Assembly (NCBI GenBank): GCA_004352715.1
Contig: SCFE01000009.1
Span: 1,794,296 to 1,858,295, forward strand
Direction of reading: 5' to 3'
DNA: 64,000 nucleotides
Origin: Hofstenia miamia
Lineage: Eukaryota; Xenacoelomorpha; Acoela
The notes under the pieces are model-generated. The model searched no databases. It was given only the letters and a program-made list of their open reading frames with translations, and was not told the origin of the DNA. Each line of letters opens with the position of its first letter. Positions within the stretch are counted from its first letter, which is position 1. This document shows positions 1 to 12,636 of this stretch, piece after piece. A program made the position numbers and the translations under genes.

Positions 1-220
1 CATCTTGGATCTGTCTCAAATCAAGCGGTGATTTAGATGAGTATGTTTTTAATAATCAATCTAGTCTTTGTACCCCAACCCGGTCCTTCCCGACAATTTG
101 ATACCCGCTCCGACCCGTAGCCCGAAATCTGATCGGTTTAATCGCATATCCGATGTCACTGTCTAGTACTGCCACTAGATTAACTTTCTAGGCCCACTGT
201 TAATTCTTTACTGTTTACAG
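1..220. other. intron sequence with repeat-like GC-rich patch
   Basis: Non-coding DNA upstream of the first DOCK exon in the window. It ends in a good 3' splice site, ctgtttacag at 211-220. Positions 75-160 are unusually GC-rich for this window, with repeated 'acccg' words, and resemble a degenerate repeat seen again around 23220-23550. Earlier exons of block A must lie to the left of position 1, because the first exon here enters with two bases of a split codon. Confidence 0.4.
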
Positions 221-3200
221 GTGTTTTGCTAAACAAGTGGTCTAAAATTATAATGAGCAATGAGGTACGTTTTCTGATTTTGATCCCATTTAGGTAGTAT
301 ATATTATTTATATGAATTTAGAAATTAAAAATGAAGTGAAAGTAACCATACGATATTAAGATATGTTCTTAGGTATATGAAATTTGTTGAATTTTTGAAA
401 ATATTTACCAAAGAAATTGTCAGAAAATTATAAATTTTCTCAAAAAATTAGTACATAAAATTAATCGTTTCATAATTCTGTAAACAACTTATTTAGAAAA
501 ATTTATGCACCTACCAATGCTCCCTTCTTCAATTAATTCAAAACCAGAGTCTGGATCGCCAATTAACCACCGATGCGCTTAAAGCTTTTATGGACATGGC
601 AATACGGTTTTTGAAATGCAGAAGGTTATTTTCATCTCTCTGGTTCAAGCTTCGATATTTGCACTGCATTATGTCTGTTTACATTTTGAAAATCAGCAGA
701 ATGCATTCGAGATCAGACATCGTAGAATCATTTTTATTTCTCAGCAAAGAGTTAATCACTTGCTCCTGGTTGCAACTAGAAAATCTCGATGCCACTCAAC
801 GCAACAATCTACTAGCTTGGTATCATGTTTGAACTAACACCACTACTATTACATAGCGAAGTAATGATTCTTGAGAAAACAGGCGAATTCTTTTATGCTT
901 AAATCGATTTAGAAATCTGGATTTTTAGCAATGTATAAAAGACATTTTTTTTCCGCATTTTTAATACAGTGTTTAAGGATTCTAATCGAGTTTAGAAGTA
1001 ATCAGATTCATTGAATGTGATATTTAATCTCTTTAGGTCCGGGGATCTAAGAATCGAAATCATAAATCATTTTAATGATGTCTGGAAGACAATATCAAGT
1101 AAGAGTTTGGCATTTTTATAATTAATTTCACTCACAAGCTTGTTAATGACACAAATTTTCTCATAATTGTTTAATCGTTTGTAAATTTCCTTTAAAAATA
1201 TTATTGCTGTTCAGTTATTTCAGCTTCACAGAGTATGTAGCGTGATGTGTATCAAAAGCTCAGGTTTAACCATTTAATATCTATCAATAAAGCAGAATTT
1301 GTCAAGTTACCAAAAGCATGAAAAAGAATAGCAGCATCTGCATCAATCGACTGAAAGGCAGATCTATAGACTGATTGAAGCTGAACTTAATTCTTCTATA
1401 TTTAGTAAATTGGACCTTTTTGTATTAAATTTATTTATTTTTTTTGAAGAGAGGATTGGAATTTGAATTTTGCAGAATATCGGTGCACATATTTGTTTTT
1501 TTGAAAGTTTACCTTGATAAATTCTGTAATATCAAAAATCTTTTTCTAAGCATTTGTGATCGGACACTACAGTATGTCATTTCTTGTCCATTAAAGATCA
1601 CAGCTGTTCGAAAAAATTGTTCTGCGTTTCGCACTTCAGGTCGTAATATCCAAATACACGATGCAATTGACAAAGTATAAAATATGCAAGTCAAAATAGA
1701 CGTATGTTTGCGTAAACAACTATGGCGGTTTTGTAATAAAGCTACATTGCCAAAATTGTAAAAGCTTACGGAATTTTGATGTCATCTTGCTACAACAAAT
1801 TGCTTTCGCATGGCAGTGACTAGCAAAGCTTAGAACATTTTGATTGCACTCTATTGTAGGAAAACTTTTGAATAATCTTGAAATTAATAAATAAATTACG
1901 CATAATCTCTCCTCTTTATTCGCGTTTTCCGCGTAATTCAGCACGTAATCAGCGTTTTTTACGCATCTCGCATTGTAAAATTTCCTATTTCATTGTCCGA
2001 AATTTTGTCTGCCTTGTTTAAGATTTTTTTTCTTCGCATATACAGCCTTTGTATGTAAATTGATTGGATTATATTGCAATGTTATATTACATCTTTCCCT
2101 CATGCAATTGACATGCTTTTGTTGTTTTTTAGCCAAGAGACGTGGTATGTAGTTGATTGCTGTTTTGATGGCAATGCCTGATTTTCTAATCTACCTGCAT
2201 ATAAAAATATTGCAATTTTGTTTTATTCACACTCTGCTGGTCTGTTTAATTCCCTGAATTATAGCATTACCCTAACTTTTTACAGATCCATTTCATACTT
2301 ATGCAAACCCATTTCATTCTTGTGATATTCAATTTCCTAATTACAAAATCTTATTTCATGCTCTTAAACACTATTTGAATGTTTTCCATTTAAAGTATTA
2401 ATTAAGTATTAAAAATACTATGTCTTAAAACAAATATCAATAACACAACTTCCTTCCGTTATTTTTTATAAATACTTTCTTTGTTTTTTTGGACCAATTA
2501 AAACTGATTAACATATTGGATAAAAATTTTTCTTGTATACATAAAACTTTCTATTTCAAGAGATGGTCAGGAATCATTAATTTATTTTCTCTTATGAAAA
2601 CAGTACATATTAATAAGTAAATATGGATTGAGTTTCACGGGAATGAAAATGGATTTCATGAGTATGATATTGAATATCATAAGAATGAAATTGGTTTGCA
2701 TAAGTAGGAAATTTGTCTGTATAAGGTATAGTTCAAACGATTAGAATAGGTTTTTTACATAGTTGTCATTTTGCATTGTTGTCTCTCCCCCAAAGAGAAT
2801 GAAGTATCAATTTTTTTATCCAAACGAAATTTGTATTCAGAAATACACAAATAAGCGTGTTGCGTAGATCAAAGTTGCTGGTTGCGCAACTTAGTATATT
2901 TTGCGAGCATTGTTGGGAATAATGCGACTTTCAATTTGGGATTTTTGCAGTACTTTGTTTACAATATGTAATGCCTTATCCAAAACTGTGTGAACTATTT
3001 GAAGAGACTCTAGTTCTTTATAATATATATAAATGATTCTTACCTCCTTAAAGTTTGAAATTAAATTTCATTCTTTTAATAATATAATTTAATTACGTAC
3101 TTTTTTGGAAAGTTAGTAATACCTTTTCTGTATCGTTGTCTTTTGTCGAATAGTGTTACATTTTTTCATCAAAAACACAAGCATACCATATATCACTAAC

Positions 3201-3589
3201 ATAAATGGAATTCTTATTATGTGTTACTGGTTTTAGAATAATGATATTTTTTACTTGACAGACAATTGAATATGTTTATTTATAATTTTGTAACCAATAG
3301 TTTTTAGATAAACTAATGCTTTCTCTAATTCCTGATCATCTGGAGAATATTCTAGAAATGTCTCTAAATTCGAATAAGCAGGTAAGGTACGCTTGTCTTA
3401 CATACATCTTCGATATGATGTTAGCAGACTTAAAAATGTGCAATAATGGAATGGTAGGTATTTGGTTTTACTATAAAAAATTGAATTTTATTCTTAGTTT
3501 TACAAAGGACTACTTTCAGCTATCGACTCGAAGTATAGTTCTCATCCAGAGCTGGTGTCAAATGAGTATCGTGAAACATTTCGTGCAAG
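221..3589 (+). CDS. DOCK: DOCK-family Rac GEF, block A part 1: helical region before DHR-2
   Basis: Exons 221-264, 497-819, 1037-1098, 3308-3453 and 3498-3589. Every junction has GT..AG ends, and the phases chain without a break (2-base entry at 221; split codons at 819/1037, 1098/3308 and 3589/3839). Together they encode about 221 residues matching the armadillo-like helical region of DOCK1-type proteins just ahead of DHR-2. Landmarks are WLQLENLDATQRNNLL (human DOCK1 has LQLENFSSAKRAKILN), SGDLRIEIINHFNDVW (DOCK1 GDMRRQIGFEIRDMW) and ENILEMSLN...IFDMM (DOCK1 GPILEMTLI...FFDMM). The helical region scaffolds DHR-2. The donor after 819 (gtatca) was chosen because it alone keeps phase with the next exon. 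Exons further 5' are not in this block. Confidence 0.88.
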
Positions 3590-3838
3590 GTTACATTTCC
3601 TAATGTGTTGTTCAATCTAAAACCAAATTTCTGTGTTAATTGCATATGACTTTCAAATCTGCAAAGGTCAAGTTTCTTGAGGCTTGTTCTAGTAGTCTAC
3701 GTCCTTTATCAAGTCCTCAAATATATATAATTTCAATTAAAACTTTAGGGATTAATTTCTTTTAAATAATTTCAGATTGTTTAATTTTTATTTTTGTCAA
3801 ATTAAACGTTGACAAAGTATTTCTATTGGTTTGTTTAG

Positions 3839-6800
3839 TTTTTCCGATTTGATGTTCAGCACAGATACGAGTCGGTTAGTGCATCCAAACAACGTTTTCC
3901 GTATTCTTGATCTTGTCACTCAAGTGCAATTGGAACAATTAAACGGGTTACTTCAAGCAGAGAAAGACGAGTGTTTACAGAGAGAAGGAATTCACTGTCA
4001 CAATCTCTTTGTAAGTTTCATTTTCTACATGTTAATACATCTATTCAATTTTAGAAATTTTATAAACGAGAAAATGAAAAAATTTACTACAAGTATCTGA
4101 CGAAGCTCATCTCAATATGTTTTAATTTGGAGAATTACACAGAAGCTGCTTTCGGTTTAACTTATTTAGCACGAGAACTGCAGGTGAGCATCCAGGTTGT
4201 AAGCATAGAATTCATGTCCATATATGCATTAATATCGCCACATAATTTTGCTGTTTTTAGTGGTCTTCAGACGTCATGCGTGATAATTTTTTGCGTGATA
4301 CAATCAAACAATACTTTGTGGTCGATAAGGAGAAATCGTCGTTGGTGAAGCTAATTTCCGAGAAGCCTGTTATGACATATTCTTCGTTAAAACTCATTTT
4401 ACTTAAACAATCAGTTCAGTGGTTCAAACAGGGAAACGTGAGTTAATTTTTTCATTCTGATATTTTTTATATTTAAGTTCCAACGGTGCTTTACAAGGAC
4501 TAAAATTCAAATCAATCCTTAAATTCGTTTGAAGCTATATGAAATTCTAAATTTTCACATTTTCAAAGTACAAAACTTTGTTCACTTTATTATTTTTTAT
4601 GCAATGTTTCAACTATGTAGAATTTACTAATTCAGTAAAGAAATGTTGAAATTTCTTTGCAAATCTATCTCTAAAATTCGTGAGATTTTCCTTTGTTTTG
4701 CGAGAACTCATTGTTTCAATATTGGAAAGGTAGTTTCGAAATTGATTATTAATTGATTATTGAATTTTAGTAAATTTGCTTAAGTAAATGAGTTAAGTCC
4801 ATTTTCCTCGTATAAATATTAGATTTGTCTCCCGTATTACACAAGTTGCTCTATTTTTTTATTAAATAGTTGAAGGAAGAATTTGAAATATCGGTTTTTC
4901 CTTTAAACGAAAGTTAGTATTGTCATGTACTTCAGGCATTGGAATAATTTTCTCACAAATCTTCACCATGGCAGGAAGGATGTTTACTCATAGTTGTATC
5001 CATATCCAAGAATTTCCACATTTCTTAATAGGCTTGGAGAAAAAAACGTTTAGCAATGATCAAAACCATTTGGTAACACTGGAATGTTAAGGGTTAAACA
5101 TGTTTGAATTCTTGATTTATAACCATTCACCGATTATTGAATGTGCTTTCTTCTTTTCTATTCACTAAATATGATGAATTATTAATGCGTGCCAAAGCAT
5201 TATTGAAAACAAATTATAATCAGTGTTTTGAAATGTTTCAGCTGCCGATTTGGGGTATCTTAGAAGGCTATCGACTTGAGTCGTGAGCGCCTCCACCAAA
5301 ATTTCAGCATGACTATAAAAGAAATTTTGATTACATGCAAATATGAGCTCGTAAAATTACGCCATGGGCGCTCAGAGACAAACTAGGCGAGAGCGTACGT
5401 GTCCGCTGTAGGCGCTGTGAGGGTTAATGACTAGTTTTTTGAATTCGCGCTATATAAATAATCCTATATTTTGCATATAAAATCACTAATTAATAATGAA
5501 ATTTCTATTTTCTTTAATGTTTCTTATGCATAAAATATCTTGAGTTTGCAATGTTCAGCAGTTATTAAGTAAGTGGATGATTGGACACGAACATTCTTTA
5601 CATACCACTAGTGATATCAGCATCTAAGTTATATCTTACAATATACAGATTGTAATACATTTACTGTAAATTACCCTTACTATATACCAATAGACTAAAG
5701 CGACCATTTTTGCTGCATTAACGGTAGAGTAGTTGCTAGGCTCGTAACGTGTTTATCACAAATATATTCACTTATTTGAACCGTCATGTAATGTAGAAAC
5801 TCGCTGCTTGCCAATCTTTTGTTTAACCCTTTGACTGCCACTGCCTATTTATGCAAACTGAGTATGCAGACTGATAATATTAATATCAAACCTATATTTA
5901 GTGGTAATTAATACAATCAACGATTCGGAAATTCCGTGGTAACTGTTAAGGCTCATTTTATAATAGTGTGCTGCGTTGATTTCGGTGGCTTGATTCACTA
6001 ATTCAGTATTTTTCCAAGTTAAGTTTATGTAAAAGTTTTGCTGTCAATGCATCATATTTCTGTCTTAGCCACTAACGAGGCTCATTATGTACCGTCTTAG
6101 ATTTTTCTCTTTGTCTCATGTTTTACATTGCTGGTAATATGTAGTGAAGCAGTATTTAGAATAATATGAAGCGTTAAAATTTTAGCACCAAGCTATATTT
6201 TTACATACGTTGTGACAATCCAAAACTCGTATTCATATCATTTACCTTTTACAAGTATGACGTTGCTGAAAAGTTATATACAACAACCTATGACAAATAT
6301 CAAGTCTTACATCTGCTATATAACTGCACTGGCTAAAAGCATAACTCGATTTATGCCTTTCGTAAAAGCAAGTCAGTTCTGTTGGAATTAGATTTTTGTC
6401 AGCAATCGCATTTGTTGATGATTACACAGTCTATTTTCTTAACTACATTGACAAAAGAGCAGATAGTGCTGTAGAACACATTGATAGCAATATTACCATA
6501 ATGTTGTGATCCATGCTTAGAAAGAACATTGACTTGCAATGTGACATCAATAATTTATGTATTCACTCCCCAACATTGAAATGAGTTAACAGAAAGCAAA
6601 TGAATGAATTGTTATTAAAAAATCTGAGCAATAACATTGATTGCCAATAAAATTGCTTAACTGAAGCACACCCACAATTTTTTAATGTTGCAAAAAAACC
6701 ACCTGTTTTATGCTGCTCTCCATCTTATATAATTATGTAAGAGGTCACAAATAGAGAAACACTAGTGTCAGTTTGAAGAAACGAGGGACAGAATAATAAA

Positions 6801-8635
6801 GAAAAATAGAATTTAAAACATCTAACGCAAACGACTGATAAACTAAGTTATGTTATAGAAAAAGTGTGATTTTTATATTTGGTACTAAACGTTTTTCGCT
6901 AGCTATAAATTTCAAAATTTTCAATGTAAGGACACCATTTGCTTCATAAATAGCTTTGACTGTCTACAAAGTGGTGCATTTTCTGTCAGTTTATAATGTT
7001 TCCTACTATATTGATGATATTTCATTAAACGGTCTTAAAATTGATTGGCTAAAAGAAACGAAACAGTGTACATTATTGCGATTTGAATTTCCTGAACGAT
7101 GTCAGTGATTTGCAATAAGTTCTTTGTCAACAATGTTTGTTTACAGTCCTTCAATTATACAGAAGCCAATTAATATTAAGAAGTCGTTCTAATAAAACTG
7201 TTGATCTTATTTTTAAGTTTCATTAAAATGAGTTAAATGTAGCAGTTTTTAAAGGCGCTCGCCCGCCCACAGAAAACTTATTCAATTGCTGAGAGACAAT
7301 TTTTCCGGCTTTCCATGGATCACCACAAGTTGGCGTCTCGGCAACTTCAAGCGAATTGGAGTGTTGGAAAACATTTTCAGTGCAAGAACATGTCGCCGCA
7401 TACTAATGGGCTATGGTGCTCTAAGATACTATTTATATGAGAAAGGCTTACCTGCTTTAGGGGAGTAGACTCAAACTCAGTTAATGATGAGTGCAGAATA
7501 GAGCGCACTCCTTACCGCAGAGAACGTGTACAAACCTGAGAAATGCATACATCTACGGGTCACCGCAGCAACTGTCAAGTTTGGTAACATGTTATTTACA
7601 TAAGTAGGCAGAAGAAGATACTAAGGATAAAAGGCAATATTAATGCAAAAAATGAATTGAAATTATAAAGGGAAATTTTATTTTAATCATTGCGTAAATA
7701 TCTGTTTTTCTGCGGGTTGGTACAATTTGCCATAGTTCAAAAAAATAACCAAGTCGTTCATCGAGAAATAACTTTGTATTTCTTCCAGAATTAAACATTG
7801 TTTATCACATTTGAATCGAGAGAAAATATCGAACATGGTTATTGTACTTTTTTTATTATGTACTTCGAAAAATCTTTAATTGATTTTGTTATAATCCAAA
7901 GATTTTTGCTACTTGCTCAATAGTTTTGTTTAAGGTTTTTGTGAAATTTTATAAAAAAAATGATCAACAGTTTCTATTAGAAAAAGTTTATAGTTATCAG
8001 TTTGTAGTGAGAACTATTGATCTTCACTATACGCATTTCTTTGATGAACAAATATGTATTTGGTTTGGACAGAATATTATCAAGCAATTTATATTGATTT
8101 TATAAATTTTCCCAATACTTCTAACCATCTCTGTATAAAAAAGAAATAGGCTAATTCGTGTCATTAATAAATCTGAATTTTTCTGATAAACAACACAATT
8201 TTAAGGTGGGATTTCGTATTAAACTTTTTTGTCAAATAATTTATTTTTGTAAACAACTTTTCGCATTTATGATGATAGGAAGTAGTGTACACTCTTCTCC
8301 CCTTTGTCATGAATTCATTTAATTCATCAATATGTTATTCATAAAGTTAGAGATCTATCCGATTACGATTGAATGTTTTTTAGCTCTTCGAGAAGGCTTC
8401 AGACTTAGTTCAGGAACTCTGCAATCATCATAAAAAGATCACATTTGATTACAAGGAAATTCACTTTCTTTACGTATGAAATTTTACTGATTTTTCCTGC
8501 ATTATCCTTTCTTAGATGTTGCAAGCCAGTCTTTATAAAGACATTGATGATGGCAACACTGACAACATAAGAATTCGTGCTGTTGAATACTTTATGGTAG
8601 AATTCGTTGGCTTGGGGCATCTACCATACTTTAGG
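3839..8635 (+). CDS. DOCK: DOCK-family Rac GEF, block A part 2: DHR-2 lobe A
   Basis: Exons 3839-4010, 4055-4183, 4261-4437, 8384-8473 and 8516-8635, all in phase. They encode the linker into DHR-2 and its helical lobe A, which mediates dimerisation in DOCK proteins. The clearest signature is NLENYTEAAFGLTYLARELQ followed by WSSDV, against [23 protein letters not shown] in DOCK1. Next come FEKASDLVQELCNHHKKITF with FDYKEI (DOCK1 WEEAIALGKELAEQYE and FDYEQL), then EYFMVEFVGLGHLPYFR, equivalent to DYFAVGYYGQGFPTFLR. A 3.9-kb intron (4438-8383) splits the lobe and holds a decayed copia-like element. The introns at 4011-4054 (44 bp), 4184-4260 and 8474-8515 (42 bp) are very short. Identification as DOCK is secure; the A/B subfamily assignment is inferred. 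Confidence 0.92.
4438..8383 (+). other. large DOCK intron
   Basis: Intron between the exons ending at 4437 (donor gtgagt) and starting at 8384 (acceptor ttttttag). No DOCK-like exon was recognised inside it, and the flanking exons join in phase 0 with continuous similarity. Positions about 6330-7065 hold the copia-like relic listed separately. The rest is AT-rich with no feature I can support. Confidence 0.6.
6330..7065 (+). mobile_element. decayed Ty1/copia-like pol relic
   Basis: Fragments in shifting + frames resemble copia-type integrase and reverse transcriptase. CTG, a stop, then KHNSIYAFRKSKSVLLELDF (6327 onward) fits the pre-integrase pattern CxxGKxxxxPFxKS...LEL. VDDYTVYFLNYIDK (about 6412) fits the integrase 'DDYT..YFL' stretch. 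A following segment with NRKQMNE resembles the GVAERKNRT region. Much later, YYIDDISLNGLKIDW (about 7000) resembles the YVDD box. Stops and frameshifts interrupt every segment and no LTRs were seen. The element is dead and lies sense in a DOCK intron. Each match is short, so this call is tentative. Confidence 0.4.
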
Positions 8636-8962
8636 GTAGGCCTTTAACATTTTTAAATGAAAAGTTGAATCTGACATTCTCATCATTTGTCTATCGTTTT
8701 CTTGCCAATGTATTAAATCCAATAAGAAATTCAACAACTTTACATTAAGAACTATGAGACGTTTAATTATTTCAAATAATAAGGTTGTCAGCAACTTGTG
8801 TATAATGTTTAAATATTTGTAGTAGCACGATCAACATGAATGCTTGTTTCAACCTGAGCCGCATTCACAGTGGAATATTTATTCTTAAATTTAATGTGTC
8901 TTACTGTTAGTTTCATTTTGATATATTCTGTTGGCAATTTCACAAAGTTGTATTCTTTTTAG

Positions 8963-11900
8963 AACAGAAAATTTATCTATAGATGTCGACCATATGAAAA
9001 TCAAACGGTGGTTGACAATTTTAGAAACTTTTTTCCCAACTGTGACATTATTCAAATTGACGAAATCGAACGATGGCGCAATGACAACTCACAAAGTATG
9101 TTTTCATCATTTTATTGTTTTTTTATTTTGAACATTAACATATATTTGTGTCTTAATTCTATGGAAGATATTATTATGCCAGTTTTCAAATTTATTTAAT
9201 ACATTTTATGCATGCACACACCAAATTTGTTTCATATTACCATGCCATTACTATACCATATTATTTTTTTATGAATGAAATTCTCACAAATAAAATAATA
9301 ATATAACAAAATTATATACAAAGAGTGGTTGTTTACTTATGGGCAGTAAATTTCTTTCAATCGCACTTGCGGTTATTTATTAAAATAAATTGGACGCAGG
9401 AATGATAACAGCCAAAACGACAATCAAAGAATGAAAAACAAAATTGAAATGTTTCCTTTTTCATTTTTCGTTTTCATTTAATTTTTCATTTAAGCTCTTT
9501 AAACTAATAAAAATAAGAAATGAAAAACGGAAGTGAATTTGCCACCTATTACCTGCATAATGTTGGTACCCAATTCATAGGCAATATTATTTGATGTTTG
9601 CAAGGTGTTGGCATTGATTCAATGTAAAATTATAATTGACTCTTGTGATTGAAATTATCACGTAAGTGTAATATTTATAACAAAATGGATAAAGCAAGGA
9701 AATGAGTTAAATATTTTTTAAAGGAACAAATTCAGACGTGGTCCTCCAAAATTTCGAACGAGAGGCATGCGGTTCAAATTTTTTTCAAAAAATTATTTAA
9801 AACGTCTATTTATTTGCAATTTATACAAAATTTAGCACATTTTGCATAAAATTCAATAATTAATGAGGTTCTTTACAAAAACGCTAAAAGGTTTGTATTT
9901 ATGCATGAAAGCTAGTCTTTTGAGGAGGCCCTTTATTGGTTGGAGAGCAGAAAAAATTAAATTTTGATACAAAATTGTCTCTATCATATGAAAAACGCTA
10001 AAACAATTTTTTATCACAATAATCATATAAAAGTCCGCAAATGCATATAATGTTTAGACCGTTTTGAAAGGGGGCGGCCCCCTAAACCCGCGACTGAACA
10101 AATTCAAGTAATTGTTAATGAATTCGTTAAATATAATTAAGTTGTAGCAAATATACATTCAAACACTATGATAAAGATTGAGCAAGAAAAGCTCCAATTA
10201 ATGAATGAAAAGAAGCAAAGAAGAAATTGAGCACAATGAAGCAGTCAAGTTTATAAAAATATTACATTTTTTTAAAATTCATATTGGCAATAAACATAGT
10301 TAACATCGTTGCAATTTCAGGTAAAGTAGTCGCTATCGCTAGAGACATTGCTTTGCCATTGCTGCAAGGTTTCGAGCAGACTTGTCAACGAGCCGTAATT
10401 TCTAAGCTCGGCTCGTTTAAAATTTTAAGCAAGTTCGGCTCTGCTCGCCACATAAAATTTTTCAAGGAGGCTAGTTTCAGCTCGATATTTTTTTTTAAAT
10501 ATTGTGCTCTCAGAATTTTTTCCATTGCTCTTCCTATTATTTAATAAACATTTCTAAAATATGATTAAAGTAAGGAATATTGAATGAAAAAATAAGAAAA
10601 ATCTGCATAATCAAATGAACAAACAGCACTATAAATTTGGTTTGCTCGTTTTGGGCTCGTTGTGTATCCAATACTCTACTCAAGCTCGGCTAGGCTCGGC
10701 TTGTTAGAAACTCGGCTCGTTGACAAGTCTGGTTTCGAGCCACATTTATTCAATAGGTCATGGTTTTTCCCTGTCTTAGTTATGTAACTTTAGTTTTATA
10801 TTTATACTCGTGTTTGGATACACATTTTTAAAATAATAAATCGTCACCAAATGGCAGCTGACTTTGAATAACTTAAAAACGTTTTTGCGTACAAAATTCG
10901 CACCCTGTTCCTAATATGCAAAAAGAAAATCTTTAGAAAATTCATTAATTTTGGACATCCATCGAAAATGGCGCTAGATTTATAGAAACTCGCAGTGGAT
11001 ACAAATATACTTTGTAGGCCTTTTAACATCATTTGAAAAATTACTATCAAGAAAAAATTCAAATATAAAATGCATTTGCATTATCATTATTAACATAATA
11101 TGTTAATACTACTTGTATTATATATAGAGATTCAATTATATTACCCTGTTTTAGTAACATTTGTATTTTGGAGTAATCCTCTTATTTATACATGTAAGGT
11201 TTGCTGCATATGTTTTTTAATTTCTTGACGGTTAATCTGTTTATATGAGATTTTTTACACCTCAACTATATATATGTCATATGGAGGTGAGCGACTATTT
11301 TGATCACGCTATTCTCTCCCGAGTAATATATTATTTGACTAATTCACACTGAATAATATTTTGTAGGTCATCAGTTTGGTAAGCTTCGGCTTTCATCATG
11401 GAATAATTATTTTTAAGGTGTTATTTTTATTTTAGAGATTTATATTCGAAAAGTAACTCCGAAAGGCACGATCCCGAAGAATGTAAATTTTTCGCATGTC
11501 TCACCGTTTATTCGTAGTTATTATGAATATAACAATACCACTTGTTTCACCTACGAACGTCCCAGAGCAAGCTGTGTCAAAATTCAAGGTGGAGAAAGTG
11601 TGAGTTTTTGTAATCTTCTATTTATCAAGTTTTGTAAAATGAATTTATGTATTGATTTCCATTAAATGTACATAATATTTTTGTTTCCAAAATCCTATGC
11701 TACTTGTTAACATTCAAAGCAGTTTGTTTGCTTTTTTTGTCAATAGCGGTACATAGCTTAGGGTTCTTTGCGTCATGGGATTTTCTCGGATTTTGAACTA
11801 TATCGTTTATTGTGTCTGGGTTGATAATTTTGGAAACTGGGACCACAGACAACACAATTTTCCAAATTCTGAATAATATAGACGTTGTCATAGACGTGTC

Positions 11901-12326
11901 ATTGGCCTAAGTCCAAACGGGACAACGTGAGCCTGCAAACGATCATTAATGGTCGCAGATAAGAGGGTAATAGTTACATTCGCTTAGCCCAAGTTCCGCC
12001 ACATACCAAGCCCATGTTGTCCCACTTTACGACTTCTAGTTTTTTAGTTTCCGCATATCTATGTTAGGCACATATTTCTTTGCCCTATGTTTTAGCAATC
12101 CGCAAAAATTTGAATTTGCAATGTGGATTAATAGAATTACTAAATGGTGTTAAAATACGATCTTTATTTAATTCAACATTAAATTGGACTTTTCCAAATT
12201 ATAATTTTTTATATTTATCCTTACATCATGATTTTTTAGTTACCAGATGCGGACATTTTTCTATTAAACACCATTGATAGCTTTCCCGGGATGTTCATGA
12301 TGAGTGAAGTGCAGACAATAGACTGT
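8963..12326 (+). CDS. DOCK: DOCK-family Rac GEF, block A part 3: DHR-2 lobe B
   Basis: Exons 8963-9095, 11436-11599 and 12240-12326. The first begins NRKFIYRCRPYENQTVVDNF, close to DOCK1 RGKVFIYRGKEYERREDFEA, and directly follows PYFR of the previous exon in phase 0. It continues FRNFFPNCDII (DOCK1 LLTQFPNAEKM). The second contains VSPFIRSYYEYNNTTCFTYE then RP, matching the segment ending in FEYSRP. The third is LPDADIFLLNTIDSFPGMF, the equivalent of MWIERT...LPGILRWFEV. Lobe B with lobe C forms the Rho-GTPase binding and exchange site. Donor gtgagt at 11600 was preferred over gtgtga at 11598 because it is stronger and keeps phase. Confidence 0.9.
9096..11435 (+). other. DOCK intron with hAT MITE
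   Basis: Intron between exons at 9095 and 11436 (donor gtatgt, acceptor ttttag). It contains the hAT MITE at 10377-10731. A repeat-like stretch near 9730-10100 includes a G-rich patch (10070-10090) that is unusual here. Nothing coding was seen. Confidence 0.6.
10377..10731. mobile_element. hAT-type MITE, copy 1, with perfect 8-bp target duplication
   Basis: The element begins CAGACTTGTCAACGAGCCG and ends with its exact reverse complement, giving 19-bp terminal inverted repeats. It is flanked on both sides by the same 8 bp, gtttcgag (10369-10376 and 10732-10739). An 8-bp duplication and CAG termini are the hallmarks of hAT transposition. The 355-bp interior has repeated 'GCTCGGCTCG' words near both ends and no coding potential, so it is non-autonomous. 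A second copy of the same family is at 15288-15637. Confidence 0.92.
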
Positions 12327-12636
12327 GTAAGTGCTCTTTCCTTTGTTGATTCTTTAGAGTTCAATTTATTTGTCACTGATGGACATACTTTTCAACATTT
12401 ATAGTTGAGATTTGTTATTTTTAATGTCAGGCCTAGGGTAGATTTCGTTACAACGACCGAAAGTTGCACATAAGCTGGTCTTTAAGAGTTTGACTAACTG
12501 GACTTTACATAATTGCAATCAACATGCTGGGAATGTATCACAAACAGGATTTAGTATTGCAAATAATTCTTATTTGTTGCATAGCCGTTGCAACATGTTT
12601 TCTTGTGTATGATGGGGCATTTATCTTTTTATTTAG

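Noticed and set aside
1444-1944. Overlapping small ORFs on both strands
   Set aside because: They lie inside a DOCK intron whose flanking exons join in phase; no motif and no splice support.
7286-7468. 60-codon plus-strand ORF near a GC-rich patch
   Set aside because: No recognisable domain, and no in-phase link to the DOCK exons at 4437 and 8384.
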